64,000 nt of DNA from positions 62,252,200 to 62,316,199 of the forward strand of contig CM061065.1 of NCBI GenBank assembly GCA_030762895.1, written 5' to 3'. Of this stretch, positions 35,091 to 47,300 are shown one piece after another. Every line of letters starts with the position of its first letter. Within the stretch, counting starts at the first letter, position 1. The position numbers were made by a program, and so were the translations under genes. The stretch is from Sophora flavescens (Eukaryota > Streptophyta > Magnoliopsida > Fabales > Fabaceae). The notes beneath the pieces are model-generated. The model saw only the letters and a list, made by a program, of their open reading frames with translations. It was not told the origin of the DNA and ran no database searches.

Positions 35091-36405
35091 CTGTCCAATC
35101 TGTGTCCCTCAAATCTTGAATGCTATCACTTGTTTGTGCCTGGAACTGTCCCATTTGCTGCTGGAAAAGTGTAGTCATTTGTGCATTCATTTGTGAAGCC
35201 AATTGCTTGAACATGTCCTCCATTGAAGGTCCAGAAGATGCAGAAGTGGTCACTGGAGGATTCTGAGGTGCCATCGGTTGTTGTTGGGATGAGTTCCCAT
35301 ACCGCAGATTAGGATGATTACTCCAGCTGGGATGGTACCTATTGGTAGAGAGGTCTGGAGTGCTGTACCGATTCTGACTGTTTCCTTGATTATAGGGGTT
35401 TACTGCATAAGCTTGAGGTACTTCACTGACAAACTCTTCCCTCTGGATGGGGCATGGATCATGTGGGTGCTCAGGTGAATTGCAGATGCTACATAACTTT
35501 GCAGGCTGAACTCTGTCTATTGCCAATTGCCTTACAAAAGAAGTCAGCTCATCCAATCTATTCTCAATGGCGGCCTAGTTGGAAGATGACCTATGAATCT
35601 CATGCACACCTCTTGTTTCAACTGAATTTCTTCTGGTAGTGAACTGCTGGGAATTCAATGACATATTTTCAATGAGTTGCTTGGCAGCAGCTGGGGTCTT
35701 ATCAACTAATGCTCCCCCACTAGCAAAGATCCAAAAGATTCCTATCCATCGGCAAAGAATCCTTCATAAAAGTACTTTGGATCGGGAGCTGTTCGGAAAT
35801 TTGATGTTTGGGGCAATCGGATACCAAATGCTTGAACCTTTCCCAATATTCAGCTAGCGATTCATTCCCTTGCCTGATGCCACATATTTCTTTTCTTATT
35901 GAAGCAGCTCTTGAAGCAGGAAAGTATCTTTCCAGAAAAACCCTTTTCAAATCATTCCAAGTGGTGATGGAGTTGGGCTCAAGATACAATAGCCAATCTT
36001 TTGCAGCTCCCTGGAGTGAAAACGGAAAAGCCTTGACTTGATACTATCCTCGGTGACTCCTCTGATCTCGAGGTTGTGGAGCATACAACTTGGAATTCCT
36101 TCAAGTGCTTGTGTGGATCCTCACCTGCAAGACCATTAAACTTGGGCAACAAGTGAATAAAACCAGATTTCAGTTCAAAAGGAGTGTCAGCACCAGGATA
36201 AGAAATACACAATCCATTATAGTTGACATCAGGGGCAGCAAGCTGTCTTAATGTCCTCTGGTCTCCCATGTTTTCAAAAACAGTTTTGAAATTGGAATCA
36301 CTACTAGTGCTAGCCCGAAATTCTCTACGGAGTGTGTGCAGTGTTCTTTCAATTTCCGGGTCAAAATCACACAGTTCAGGGCAATTAGACCTAGTAGCCA
36401 GACCA
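35071..36405 (-). pseudogene. gag: Gag of element B, frameshifted
   Basis: The coding sense begins near 36400 with a FDPEIERTLHTLRR segment typical of Tat/Athila Gag, without a clear ATG; the first good ATG is at 36269. It continues with ISYPGADTPFELKSGFIHLL and DPHKHLKEFQVVCS. A frame change near 36040 leads to 35989-35720 (FLERYFPASRAASIRKEICG). A further change leads to 35556-35071, with the Cys/His cluster CSICNSPEHPHDPC and a Gln-rich tail. The product cannot be made in one piece. Confidence 0.85.
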
Positions 36406-36480
36406 ATTCAAAACAAAACAGAAAATAAAAGAAAGAAAATAAAATAAAAAAATAAAATAAAAAAAATAACAAATCAGAGT

Positions 36481-36497
36481 CCCCGGCAACGGCGCCA
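36481..36497 (-). other. Primer binding site of element B (tRNA-Asp)
   Basis: The minus strand reads TGGCGCCGTTGCCGGGG, identical to that of element A. It is five bases inside the 5' LTR. Confidence 0.82.
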
Positions 36498-36502
36498 ATT
36501 TT

Positions 36503-37823
36503 TGGTCGCGCTGTCGCGCACGCGCCAAAAAGGACGAGCGGGTTTTAAAAATGTAGGTTAGGGCGACAACTCGGATGTCGTTCTCAAGGACTCTTTAAGT
36601 GTTATTTTCCACAAAAATCAGTTTGGGGGGGGGGGGGGGGGGGTTTGGTTTGAGATGCAATCAAAGAAAAACAGAGCAATTAAAAACAAGGCAGTTTAAA
36701 GAGATTGTCAAATAGCTAAAAACAGATTAATCTATTGTTCTTGATTTCCCAACTATCATAGGTTCATGCAATTTCCAAGCCCTAAGCAAATTCTAATCCC
36801 CACCCGGTTGTAGCAATAATTTACAAGCGAAACCACTACTACAGATACATGTCCCTATTCCCGAATTAAGCAAACGGGGTTAAGCCCTTCGTGAACTAAG
36901 CGAACACGAAACGTGCACACGCAAATTAAGCAGATGCGATTAATTATAGGAACATGATATCACCGGAAATAAATCAACACAATACAATATACTCCTGAAT
37001 TAAGCAAACAGAAATATAAAGCGTGGCATTGAAGAGGGAAAAGCATACAAAACAGGAAAATACAAGAACCTCAAGTGTATAGAAATCAATTACAATAGAT
37101 CAATCCTAAAAACTTAGTTCTCCATGTAAAAAACGAAAACACACAGAAAAGAAATGTAAAACAGAAAATGGAGAAGCAAAAGTCCTTCCAAACTGTTCAG
37201 AACAGCTATTTATACTAATCAGAAATTGAGTCTACTCGCGAGGCAAAGCCTCTCTCGTGACGCGAATCTTGCGAACAGTCTGCAACCTTTGGTATTCTCG
37301 CGAGGCGAACAATCCTTCGCGAGGCGAGGAACTGAAGAGTCTTCTTGTCACGCCCGTTATGAACATCAGGGGCCAACCGTGATGCTTTCTGACTTCCAGG
37401 CTCGCGAGGCGAATGTATGCTCGCGAGGCGAGACTCTTCAACTTCAAAACTGCCACAGCCGTGACCTTCAACACGGGCAAGCCGTGATCGTCTCTGACTT
37501 TTCAGGCTTGGGTGACTCGCGGGGCGAGATCTTCTTCGCGGGGCGAACCAGAGACCTTGCATTTTCTTGGAACAGTCAGCTTCGGGGTCGCGAGGCGAAT
37601 CCCCTGTTTCCTTATTCTCTTGACTTTCAGTTAACCTGAAAACAAAGAAATAACTATAAGTGTATTATTTAACTCAAATCTGGATAATTTAACCTAAAAC
37701 TACTCTAGAGACTCAAAACCTTGCTTGAGGACAATCTAATCTAATTTGGGTGAAAATAGGATATAATTTGCACAAATCCCTGGTCATACTAGCCATAAAA
37801 CTAGATGAGCCAGAGGCTTATCA
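36503..37823 (-). repeat. 5' LTR of element B
   Basis: This is nearly identical to 30838-32166. Differences include a run of 19 G at 36625-36643 where the other LTR reads GGGGAGGG, and loss of about 19 bp within the TCGCGAGG array near 37590. The array spans 37234-37605. Confidence 0.95.
37206..37214 (-). promoter_or_regulatory. TATA box of the element B promoter
   Basis: TATAAATAG lies on the minus strand in the 5' LTR, matching the position in the other LTR. Confidence 0.62.
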
Positions 37824-38130
37824 CCACGTGAAGCTGTTACAAGAAGCACACCATTTGACAATTATATTTCAATTAGAAGAAGGTTTTGCAATTAGAAGTG
37901 GGACCCGTGCCAGTTGAAGTGAAATTGAAAGAAGGAAGTTGGATTTACGTGAAGTAAATGGTGCAGGACCTAAATGATGGATTTGAAGATTTTGATATTA
38001 ATGGCTTATCATTAAAATAAAAGATAGAGATTTTTTGCAATTAAAATAGAAGATCAAATTTGGTACAGTAGATAGACTTTCAAAGGGGTTCATGTGAAGA
38101 AATCCTAATTGAATGGAATTAGGACTTTGC

Positions 38131-38139
38131 TATATATAA
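38131..38139 (+). promoter_or_regulatory. TATA box in LTR F
   Basis: TATATATAA on the + strand is followed by AGTACCAAATAGTGC and a T-rich leader. This agrees with F being a plus-oriented LTR. Confidence 0.45.
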
Positions 38140-39059
38140 AAAAGTCACAGTACCAAATAGTGCAAGCAGTCCCAGTACCGCATAGCTACACAGTGTATTC
38201 AATGGAGTTTCTTTCTTTCATTCTTGTTCTTTCTTTTATTATGTGTGAATAAATCCCTTTTTTTAGGGTGATGATGTAACCACGTCATGACGGTTTGATA
38301 ATTTTATTTCAGTTTTTTTAATTTCTTATTCTCTTCTTCTTGTGTTTTTCTCTATTCTTAATGCTTCTAATTGCTTGATCACCAATTAGATGATAGGCTA
38401 GTCATGATCAGACTGAAAGAAGATTGTGACAAGGGTGTTGAGATAAAACCATAGGGTGAATACATAGAGATATCGTAGGAACCTTATGCAACCTTCATAG
38501 AAAATCGTGAACTTAATGAATTCTTTGATAATTAATCTTCAGATAGAGATATAGTTGATTAAGGATCAATGGGTGTGTTCTAGCATGCTCGAAGGAGACA
38601 TTAGAATAAATTAGGATTCTTGATTGACATTAGAAGTTGATTAGACTATAGGAATAATTGATATAATTGAACCAAACCAAGTGGGATAAGGATTCCTTGT
38701 CTATGGTGAATGTATATTCATAGCGTTGGTGAAATTGGATCCCTGGAGTTTTCTTTAATTGATTGTTTCTCATTTATTTTTGCTTTTTAGTTAATTAATT
38801 CAAAAACCCAAAAATATTTATTTTAGTTTCTTTTCATAATTTTTATCATTAACAAAATCCTCAATCTCTTTGTCTAAATAGTTGTTGAATTTTTGAATTG
38901 ATTATTGGTCACCCAATCCTTGTGTTCGACCTCGGTATACTTACCATGTTTTTATTACTTTCTTCGATCTGGTACACTTGCCGGAGCCCATCAATAGATC
39001 CGTTGGACAAGTTATAGAATCAGTTACAAGTGAAACAGAACCAGTTTCTGAAAATTGAC

Positions 39060-39445
39060 GCGACAAAATCTGTGTAGTACATCTGTGTATTAAACTGTTT
39101 TTGAATTTTTGTACATGCATACACAAATTATGTTCTTTGTACATCCGTGTATCTCTTGGTTTGTTCTTGAGTACACAGATTATCATCTTTGTACATCGGT
39201 GTATATTAGAACATTCAACCTAGAACCTTATACACAGATTGTGTACATTGATTGAATTCAAAAACTCAAATACTGAAGCTGATGATTTGATCTATACACA
39301 GGTGTATGATTCTGTACATCGATGTAACCTTCAATTTTCTCAAGAATCGGCTTTAATACACATGTTTACAACTCGCGTACACAGGTGTACTACAGGATTC
39401 TCACTTGTTCTTAGCAAATTAACTGAATATACACATGTGTAACAC
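39060..39445. repeat. Interspersed ACACAGGTGTA / TACATCTGTGTA motif cluster
   Basis: About twelve short copies of a degenerate palindromic TACA(C/T)NNGTGTA motif are spread over 390 bp in both orientations. The cluster lies between LTR F and the env-like debris G and may be LTR sequence of another copia element. No coding function is evident. Confidence 0.6.
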
Positions 39446-39899
39446 ACAGGTGTAAAACTTCACTTGATTTCCCTTTTTGATTAACATATTTTGAAAATCA
39501 TTTTTCTTGAAAAACTCATTTAATTATTCATTTGAAAACTTAGTTTTCCTTTGTTTCCCAATATCTTCACTAAGAGATTGAGTGTGCTATTCTTACAATA
39601 GCATCTAAGAACATAAGATCTTCAATCAACTTGGTCTTGATGCTTTGTTCCATGTTATCTCCTTTGCATATTTGAATCTCAAAGTCTTCTTTGAACTTTC
39701 TCTTCATCCTTTGATCCTTTGACTTTCTCCTTCATGAGTGAACTTGCAAACACTTGAACACTATATTAGTGTATAATCAAATTGAAAAACTCATATAAAA
39801 TTCACATTGTTTGTTATACATCAAAACATCAAAAGGGCTTAGTCTAACACAAACTTCTAACTACACTGTAGTGTCTGATGTATGACAGTACAATGTTGT

Positions 39900-41427
39900 T
39901 CACAGGGATACTACCCCTTAAGAACAAGCTGACATTTCATCTTGTCTCTTTGTGTCTAACTTGCAGAACCTCCTTCAAGTTTCAGTAATCTGTCTGTCAT
40001 CCCTCCACCTCCACCTCATATAACCAATTCTTGTAGAGACCTTTTCTTCTCCACACTCGTTGTTGTTTTCATCCAACCTAACCCAAACCTCTTCGACCAT
40101 CCTTCTGTTGTTATGTTACCCTCACCCGCTAGATATTTCTTCATTCTTATCACAGGATCAATATCCTTCTTTGAATACATGGATACCTTGTTGCCCTTAC
40201 CTTCCTCTGTTGTTGCTAAACCTCTTCCCCCTCCTATACCTATAACCATAACTCATTTGTCCTTATCTGAACGTCTATCCTCAAATTTCCCTTCCCTTGA
40301 GGAAGATTTTGTTAGAGTCAGACCCTTGTTCAAAATAGCTTTCCTACCCTTTTCTTTTATAGAACAATCCATCACCCATTCTTCCTAGAATCTCAGCACC
40401 TTTCTTTATTCCAAGTGTACCTCCAGTGTATACCCTGCCTTGGCACTCAGAGGAGTCTGTTCAATCTGAAGTTGTCACCATTGCAGTTGCTGACAACAGA
40501 CTTCAAGCAATGGAAAATGAACTTACTTCTCAAATTACTTTGCTGGAAGCTACCTTGAGGCAGCTGGATGAAGAAAGAAGTGCTAGGATTGATGTAGAAG
40601 CCAGAGTTGAGGCCTTGTTTGTTCTTTTAAGTAGTAATCAATAGGCTCTTTGTTTTGTAAAAGTATGAAAAACACAATTTAACCCCCCTTCTCGTGTTTA
40701 TAGTTGTCTATTTCAGAATGGTGTGGATGTTAACAGATTCATCTGTGCTCCTGGATGGGAAGGGTTCTTCAGCGAACCCATATCTGTGTACCCTGAGTTG
40801 GTCAGGGAGTTCTTGAAAAACCCCACAGTCACAACAAAAGAAGTCAAAAGCAGGGTGCTTGAAAAATAAGTAATCGTGTCAGAAGCTACCATCTCTACTG
40901 CTATCAACTGTGCCCAATATGGGCTAATCCAAGATGATGACTGGGAGAAAGACTTGGGTGGTTCTGAATTCATTCTGGATATATTTATGAGGCATTATAC
41001 AATAGACAAGCCGAAGATGGTTGCCGGGATGATGAAGAATGAAGCTACGGTTCTTCATCAAACTCTAAACAAGGCCATTTTCCACAAGGTCGGGTCCAAG
41101 GACTCCATCTCCAAAGGTCATCAATTATGCCTATATCATCTTCTGACGGAAGCAAAGATCAACCTGCTCAACTTACTGTTGAACAATTTTAGAAAATATG
41201 TGGTGAATAGGGATAGTAGCAATGTAATTCCCTTTGAAGTGTTGTTGTCTAAAATATTTATGTCTTAGCACATCTATACAATACTTGAGTATGGAAACCC
41301 TGAGGATCAAGCTACTATCTGAGGACAAAAGGCCAAATTCCTGTTGTGTTTGGCAAGGAGAATCCGAGTATGATAAATCATAATTCTGTCATTCAAGCTC
41401 AGCTAGCAAAGAAGGAAGCACTGCTGA
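39900..41427 (+). pseudogene. Debris G, left arm: rearranged env-like retroelement sequence
   Basis: 40426-40644 encodes a short coiled-coil ORF (LEATLRQLDEERSARID). At 40665-40705 is a piece resembling the gag-proximal end of a SIRE-type LTR (AATTTAACCCCCCTTCTCG). From 40710 the + strand encodes a homologue of the env-like ORF of element C: the GWEGFFSEPISVYPEL segment, then 40876-41268 with GSKDSISKGHQLCLYHL. Stops at 40867 and 41266 and later break it. At 41427 it is interrupted by CACTA-1 and resumes in register at 56065. The order (C-terminal coil, LTR piece, N-terminal part) shows that the block is rearranged. Confidence 0.65.
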
Positions 41428-41454
41428 CACTAGTGGAAATAATGTAATATACGG

Positions 41455-43595
41455 GAACGTTTTACGTCAGTTGACCATATGTTTGACGTTAAAAATGAGG
41501 TGGTGGCAGTTTTGTAAATATTAAATCACAATTTACGTCAGTTGTGTAATGAACTGACGTTAAAAGTGATTTGTAAGAATTATTAACACTTTTAACATCA
41601 GTTGTTTATACAACTGACGTTAAAAGTGTGATTTTTATGTCAGTTAAATAAATAACTGACGTAAATAATTATATTCCTCTCTGAAACTCATTCCTATCTT
41701 TCTTTCGTTGTCATCTCCCTGTTGTCACTCTTAACGCAGGTCACTCCATATAGTGCAGTTTATTTCTAAACTTTTTTTTAAACAAGTTTATTTTTAATCT
41801 TAATTAATTAGCTTGAATTAGTAAACAAATTCTTGTGCAAATTAAAATAAATAAACAATTAACATAAAACAAGTTATATATGTATAATCAAATCGTATCT
41901 CATTGAAGCGATTCATAAGTTACAATTACATGATTAAAATATAAAAAATTTCTGCAACATAGCCCTAAAATATAAAAAAGTTTCTGCTTCAACATCATTT
42001 TTTCTTCTCAGTCCTGTCCTCAGAAACTCCAATGGATGCATCTCCTCCCTCACATGAATTCCTTGATGCATCATCTAGAATCCACAGTCACTTGCTGCCA
42101 AAGCGGAGTGAAAGGGATGACTGGGATGAAATAAAGTGAGGGAAACACATTACGTGATTCACCCAACCTTACCATTCATGTTACGTGATTTACTCAACCT
42201 CGGAAGTTTTTTGACCATTAAGACAGAGACCTTTAAGTCTAGGTATAGGAAGAAATAACAAAATCTCAAATATGATAGAGCCATATTGTGAAGGAATAGA
42301 AAACGCACGAAATATAGAGGAAAAGAAGAAGGGGGTGTAATACAGACTGATACAGAAGAATGGTTCTTTATATAGAGAAGAGAGACTACCTGATTTTCTT
42401 GAAAACTAATCTATAAACTTAATGCTCATTAAGAGGATTAAGTTACAAGGTGCATGGGTAAGTAGCACAGTAGTCAAAGGAATGAATGTTTTTCCAGAAA
42501 CTTATACACTTTTAACGTCAGTTGTCTTCAACAACTGACGTTAAAATTGTTTTTAAAATAAAAAATATTTATTTTTAACGTCAGTTGTTTATACAACTGA
42601 CGTTAAAAGTGTGATTTTTACTTCAGTTAAATAAATAGCTGACGTAAATAATCCTATATCCCTATCTGAAATGCCCTGTTGTCACTCTTAACGGAGGTCA
42701 CTCCATTTAGTGCAGTTTATTTCTAAACTTTTTTTTAAACAAGTTTATTTTTAATCTTAATTAATTAGCTTGAATTAGTAAACAAATTCTTGTGCAAATT
42801 AAAATAAATAAACACTTAACATAAAACAAGTTATATATGTATAATCAAATCGTATCTCATTGAAGCGATTCATAAGTTACAATTACATGATTAAAATATA
42901 AAAAATTTCTGCAACATAGCCCTAAAATATAAAAAAGTTTCTGCTTCAACATCATTTTTTTCTTCTCAGTCCTGTCCTCAGAAACTCCAATGGATGCATC
43001 TCCTCCCTCACATGAATTCCTTTATGCATCATCTAGAATCCACAGTCACTTGCTGCCAAAGCGGAGTGAAAGGGATGACTGGGATGAAATAAAGTGAGGG
43101 AATCACATTACGTGATTCACCCAACCTTACCATTCATGTTACGTGATTTACTCAACCTCAGAAGTTTTTTGACCATTAAGACAGAGACCTTTAAGTCTAG
43201 GTATAGGAAGAAATAACAAAATCTCAAATATGATAGAGCCATATTGTGAAGGAATAGAAAACGCACGAAATATAGAGGAAAAGAAGAAGGGGGTGTAATA
43301 CAGACTGATACAGAAGAATGGTTCTTTATATAGAGAAGAGAGACTACCTGATTTTCTTGAAAACTAATCTATAAACTTAATGCTCATTAAGAGGATTAAG
43401 TTACAATGTGCATGGGTAAGTAGCACAGTAGTCATGGGTTAGTAGCACAGTAGTCAAAGAAATGAATGTTTTTGCAGAAACTTATACACTTTTAACGTCA
43501 GTTGTCTTCAACAACTAACGTTAAAAGTGTTTTTAAATAAAAAAGTATTTATTTTTAACGTCAGTTGTTACAAACAACTGACGTAAAATGTTGTT
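41455..43595. repeat. Left subterminal repeats of CACTA-1 with a ~955-bp tandem duplication
   Basis: Palindromic units of the form ACGTCAGTTGT-N-ACAACTGACGT occur near 41460-41670, 42510-42640 and 43490-43590. Such subterminal motifs are the binding sites of TNPA-type proteins in En/Spm. A block of about 955 bp starting near 41600 is repeated directly from about 42550. For example, CCCTGTTGTCACTCTTAACG occurs near 41717, and near 42674 with one change. The two copies are nearly identical, so the duplication is recent. Confidence 0.85.
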
Positions 43596-43609
43596 TTATT
43601 TTTGGTTTT

Positions 43610-44322
43610 TGATTATAGCGTTTACACCCGCGCGCCTTCTTCACTTCGCTCTGTACGTCTCTGTTCTTCTCTTTTAATCACACTCACTCTCACTCTCACT
43701 CTCAACTCTCACTCTCACTCTGCCCTAATCGCGAGCTCATCTCCACCGCAACCACCGTGAGGGCTTCTTCGCCACCACCGTGAGGTACATTCTTAACCCT
43801 AACTCTGTCTTTCCCGCTCATTCTTTGCAATAACTTGACATCTCTCTTTCCCCTTCCCGCGCACTAACTCTCTTTGTCCCTCTGCTCTCAGTAACCACAT
43901 AGAACGTTGGCCACCACTCGAGCTCCCCTCCCCACCACCACGCGAGCACCTATTTCTTGTGAGTCTTTAGGGCACATTTTTTTATTTTTGGTTTTGAGTG
44001 TATGTTGAAACTATAGTCTCTGTAGTTGAAACTTGAAAATGTGAGTTTGAGTTGTTTGGAATGTCTCTATTTCTGGTCATGGGTTTTGTGTTTTCTCTTG
44101 TTTTTCTTCTGCTATCATGACCTATTTCAAAATGGGAAGAAATTTAGAGTTGCTTGTAGCATGTGACATCAACAATATATTGCTCATTGGAATTTTGTTT
44201 TGTTAATTTATCTTCATCTGCTTATTTCTTTTGTCTTAAGAAACCTGAAAATGGTGTAAATTTGAAATAATTTTTAAACGCCTTGGATATATGTTTTGTA
44301 TATCTACATAACCTATCTAGTT
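43610..44322 (+). promoter_or_regulatory. Promoter/leader region of the CACTA-1 transposase gene
   Basis: GC-richer sequence begins near 43620, followed by a CTCACT microsatellite (43681-43722). Exon-like sequence and a T-rich stretch follow that could be a leader intron (possible donor near 43958). No TATA box is clear. The annotation rests on position before the transposase start. Confidence 0.4.
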
Positions 44323-47300
44323 ATGGATCATAGTTGGATGGTTTGTAAGCGCACTAGTGCTGAGTATTTGAAAGGGGTGGAAGAATTTATAGAATTTGCT
44401 CAAAGGAATGTTCCTAATAGTAATGGAATGTTCTGTTGTCCTTGTGTCAAGTGTTTGAATACGGGTAAATGTACGGTGAAGGATATACGTACTCATTTGA
44501 TTTGTGAAGGGATTTGCTTGAGTTATACAAGATGGATATGGCATGGTGATGTGTTGTTGAGTAGTATGGCAAGTGTCTCCCAAAGTGAGGACGTTGACGT
44601 AGATATGGAGGACGATCGAGTAGAGGACATGATCTGTGATATTGGACAAGAATCTTTTCATCGAGCTCATGTGTATGATAGGTTGTACGGTGATGTAGAA
44701 AGCCTTTATATCCAGGGTGTACTACTCTGTTGTCGGCGGTGCTAAAATTGGTTTGTGTGAAGGCGAGAAATGGTTGGACCGATAAAAGCTTCACGGAATT
44801 GCTTGAAGTGTTGAAAGACTTGCTTCCGGAGGACAACACATTGCCTGACCATAACTATGAGGCCAAGAAGGTATTGTGTCAGATGGGTATGGAGTATAAG
44901 AAGATACACGCATGCCCCAATGATTGCATATTGTACACCGGTGTTCATGAAGACAATCACGATTGCCCCAACTGTGGGTTATCACGATACAAAGTGAAGG
45001 GTGGTGATGATGATGATGATCTTGATGATGTGAGAAAAAAGGGTCCTCCTGCGAAGGTGTTGTGGTATCTTCCAATAATTCTAAGGTTCAAGCGATTGTT
45101 TGTCAATGCGAAAGATGCGAAGAATCTTAGATGGCATAATGATGAGAGGAAACGTGATGGAAAGGTTCGTCAGCCTGCTGATTCTATGAAATGGAAGAAT
45201 ATTGATACTATGTTTCCGGATTTCGCCGATGAGCTAAGAAACCTAAGGATTGGACTTACTATGGATGGAATGAATCCTTATGGTAACATGAGTAGTATTC
45301 ATAGTTCATGGCCTGTTCTGTTGATAATTTACAACCTGCCCCCTTGGTTGTGCATGAAGCGCAAATACATGATGTTGTCTATGATGATTTCAGGCCCAAA
45401 GCAACCGGGAAATGACTTAGATGTTTATCTAAGTCCCTTGATTGAAGACTTGAAAATGCTGTGGGTGGAAGGTGTTGATGTAGTTGATGGGTATTCTCAT
45501 GAGACTTTCAAGCTTCGTTCCATGTTATTTTGCACCATCAACAACTTTCCAGCATACGGTAACTTGTCCAGGTACAGTGTCAAGGGGCATAAAGCATGCC
45601 CTATATGTGAAGAAGGCACATGCTACACTCAGTTGCATCATGGAAAGAAGACGGTTTACCTTGGGCATCGGAGATTTCTTAGACGTGATCACCCATATCG
45701 TAAGATGAAAAAAGCTTTTAATGGATGCCAAGAGACAGAAGAAGCTCCGGCGGCCTTAATTGGAGAGCAGGTTTATCAGAGGGTAAAGGGCATCGATGTT
45801 ATATTCGGCAAGTCCAAAAAGAAAGGTAAATCTGCTGAGAAAAACATATGGAAGAAGAGGTCGATATTCTTTGATCTTCCATACTGGCGCAAGCTTAATG
45901 TCAGACACTGCATTGATGTGATGCATGTGGAGAAAAATGTGTGTGATAGTGTGATCGGGACGCTTCTCAACATTCAAGGCAAGACAAAGGATGGTATGAA
46001 TGCTCATCTCGACCTCGTTGCTATGGGTATACGAGAGCAGTTAGCTCCAGTTGTTGAGGATGGTAAGCGGACTTATTTGCCGCCAGCATGTCATACTTTG
46101 TCAAAAAAAGAGAGACAAAGTTTCTGCGGGTGTCTTCAGGGTATCAAAGTTCCACATGGTTACTCTTCAAATATGAAGAGGCTTGTCTCTAGTGATCTTA
46201 AATTAGTTGGCTTAAAGTCTCATGATTGTCACATCTTGATGCAACAACTTCTGCCCGTTGTTATTCGTGGTATTGCTCCAAAAAATGTGAGACATACCAT
46301 TACTTGGTTGTGCTCATTCTTCAATTCTATATGTAGCAAAGTCGTTGACCCCCGTATGTTGGATGACTTGGAAGTTGAGGCTGCTACAATCTTGTGCCAA
46401 TTGGAGATGTATTTTCCTCCTTCCTTTTTCGACATAATGGTTCACTTAATTGTTCATTTGGTGAGGGAGATTAGATTATGTGTCCCGGTGTTTCTGATAT
46501 GGATGTACCCAGTTGAGCGCTACATGAAGATCTTGAAAAGGTACGTGAAGAATCCTCATCGTCCGGAAGCATCTATTGTTCAAAGGTATGTTGCAGAAGA
46601 AGCTATTGAGTTTTGTTCGGACTACCTTCATAACACGGATCCTATAGGGGTTCCTAAGCCTCGGCATGATGAGATTAGATGTCAAGGTAAGGGTACACAT
46701 GGCTTAAGAATTAATAGCATGGGTCGGGATGAAGTGCTTCAAGCACATTTGTATGTATTGAACAACATCGATTCTGTTCAACCTTTCTTATTTGAACATA
46801 AAAGAAAAGTCAATCAAGAAAACCCTCGAATGAGCGAAAGGTGGTTGTTGAACAAGCATAACAAGACTTTCTTACCATGGTTCAAGGAAGAAATGCTTAA
46901 GGATGGTAGTACTGCTTCTGATGACGTAAGATGGCTAGCACGTGGGCCTAGCTTCAACGTCATATGTTGGAGAGGATACGACATCAATAACTTTTTCATT
47001 TATACAAAGGAACAAGATAACAAGAGTACCATGCAAAATAGTGGGGTTATGATCGTGGCCGAAGCAATGCACTTCTCTAGTGCAAAGGACACAAAACCCG
47101 TTATAGCACCGACACCTTACTTTGGATATATTGAAGATATTTGGGTGCTCGATTACACTAAGCTTACGGTGCCGGTTTTTAAATGTAAGTGGGTTGATAG
47201 TAACGGTGGTGTACAAACCGATGAATTGGGGTTCACATTGGTAGACCTCAACAAGTTAGGTCATATAAATGAGCATTTCATAATGGTTTCCCAAGCAAAA

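Larger units (their letters stand above)
30838..37823 (-). mobile_element. Element B: gag-protease-only Athila/Tat-like Ty3/gypsy retrotransposon
   Basis: The duplication CCACG is at 30833-30837 and 37824-37828. The LTRs, 30838-32166 and 36503-37823, differ at only about a dozen sites plus two small indels by eye, so the insertion is recent. The internal order on the minus strand is tRNA-Asp primer site, gag, protease, noncoding 1.45 kb, 3' LTR. No RT, RNase H or integrase is present. The architecture is the same as element A, but the proteins have diverged strongly. Confidence 0.93.
30597..38993 (+). repeat. LTR F: apparently solo Athila/Tat-like LTR split by element B
   Basis: The two arms are 30597-30837 and 37829-38993, about 1.4 kb together. 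The left arm begins TGATAGG, like the TGATAAG/TGATAG starts of A and B read on their coding strand. The right arm ends with a stretch near 38905-38993 (GTGTTCGACCTCGGTA, GGTACACTTGCCGG) homologous to the end of the A LTR. It is on the + strand and has a plus-strand TATA box near 38131. No tRNA-Asp primer site follows and no matching 5-bp flanks are seen, so it is a solo or truncated LTR. Confidence 0.65.

Noticed and set aside
44296..45731. Minus-strand ORFs opposite the CACTA-1 transposase
   Set aside because: They are shadows of the strongly coding + strand frame with TNP2 motifs.
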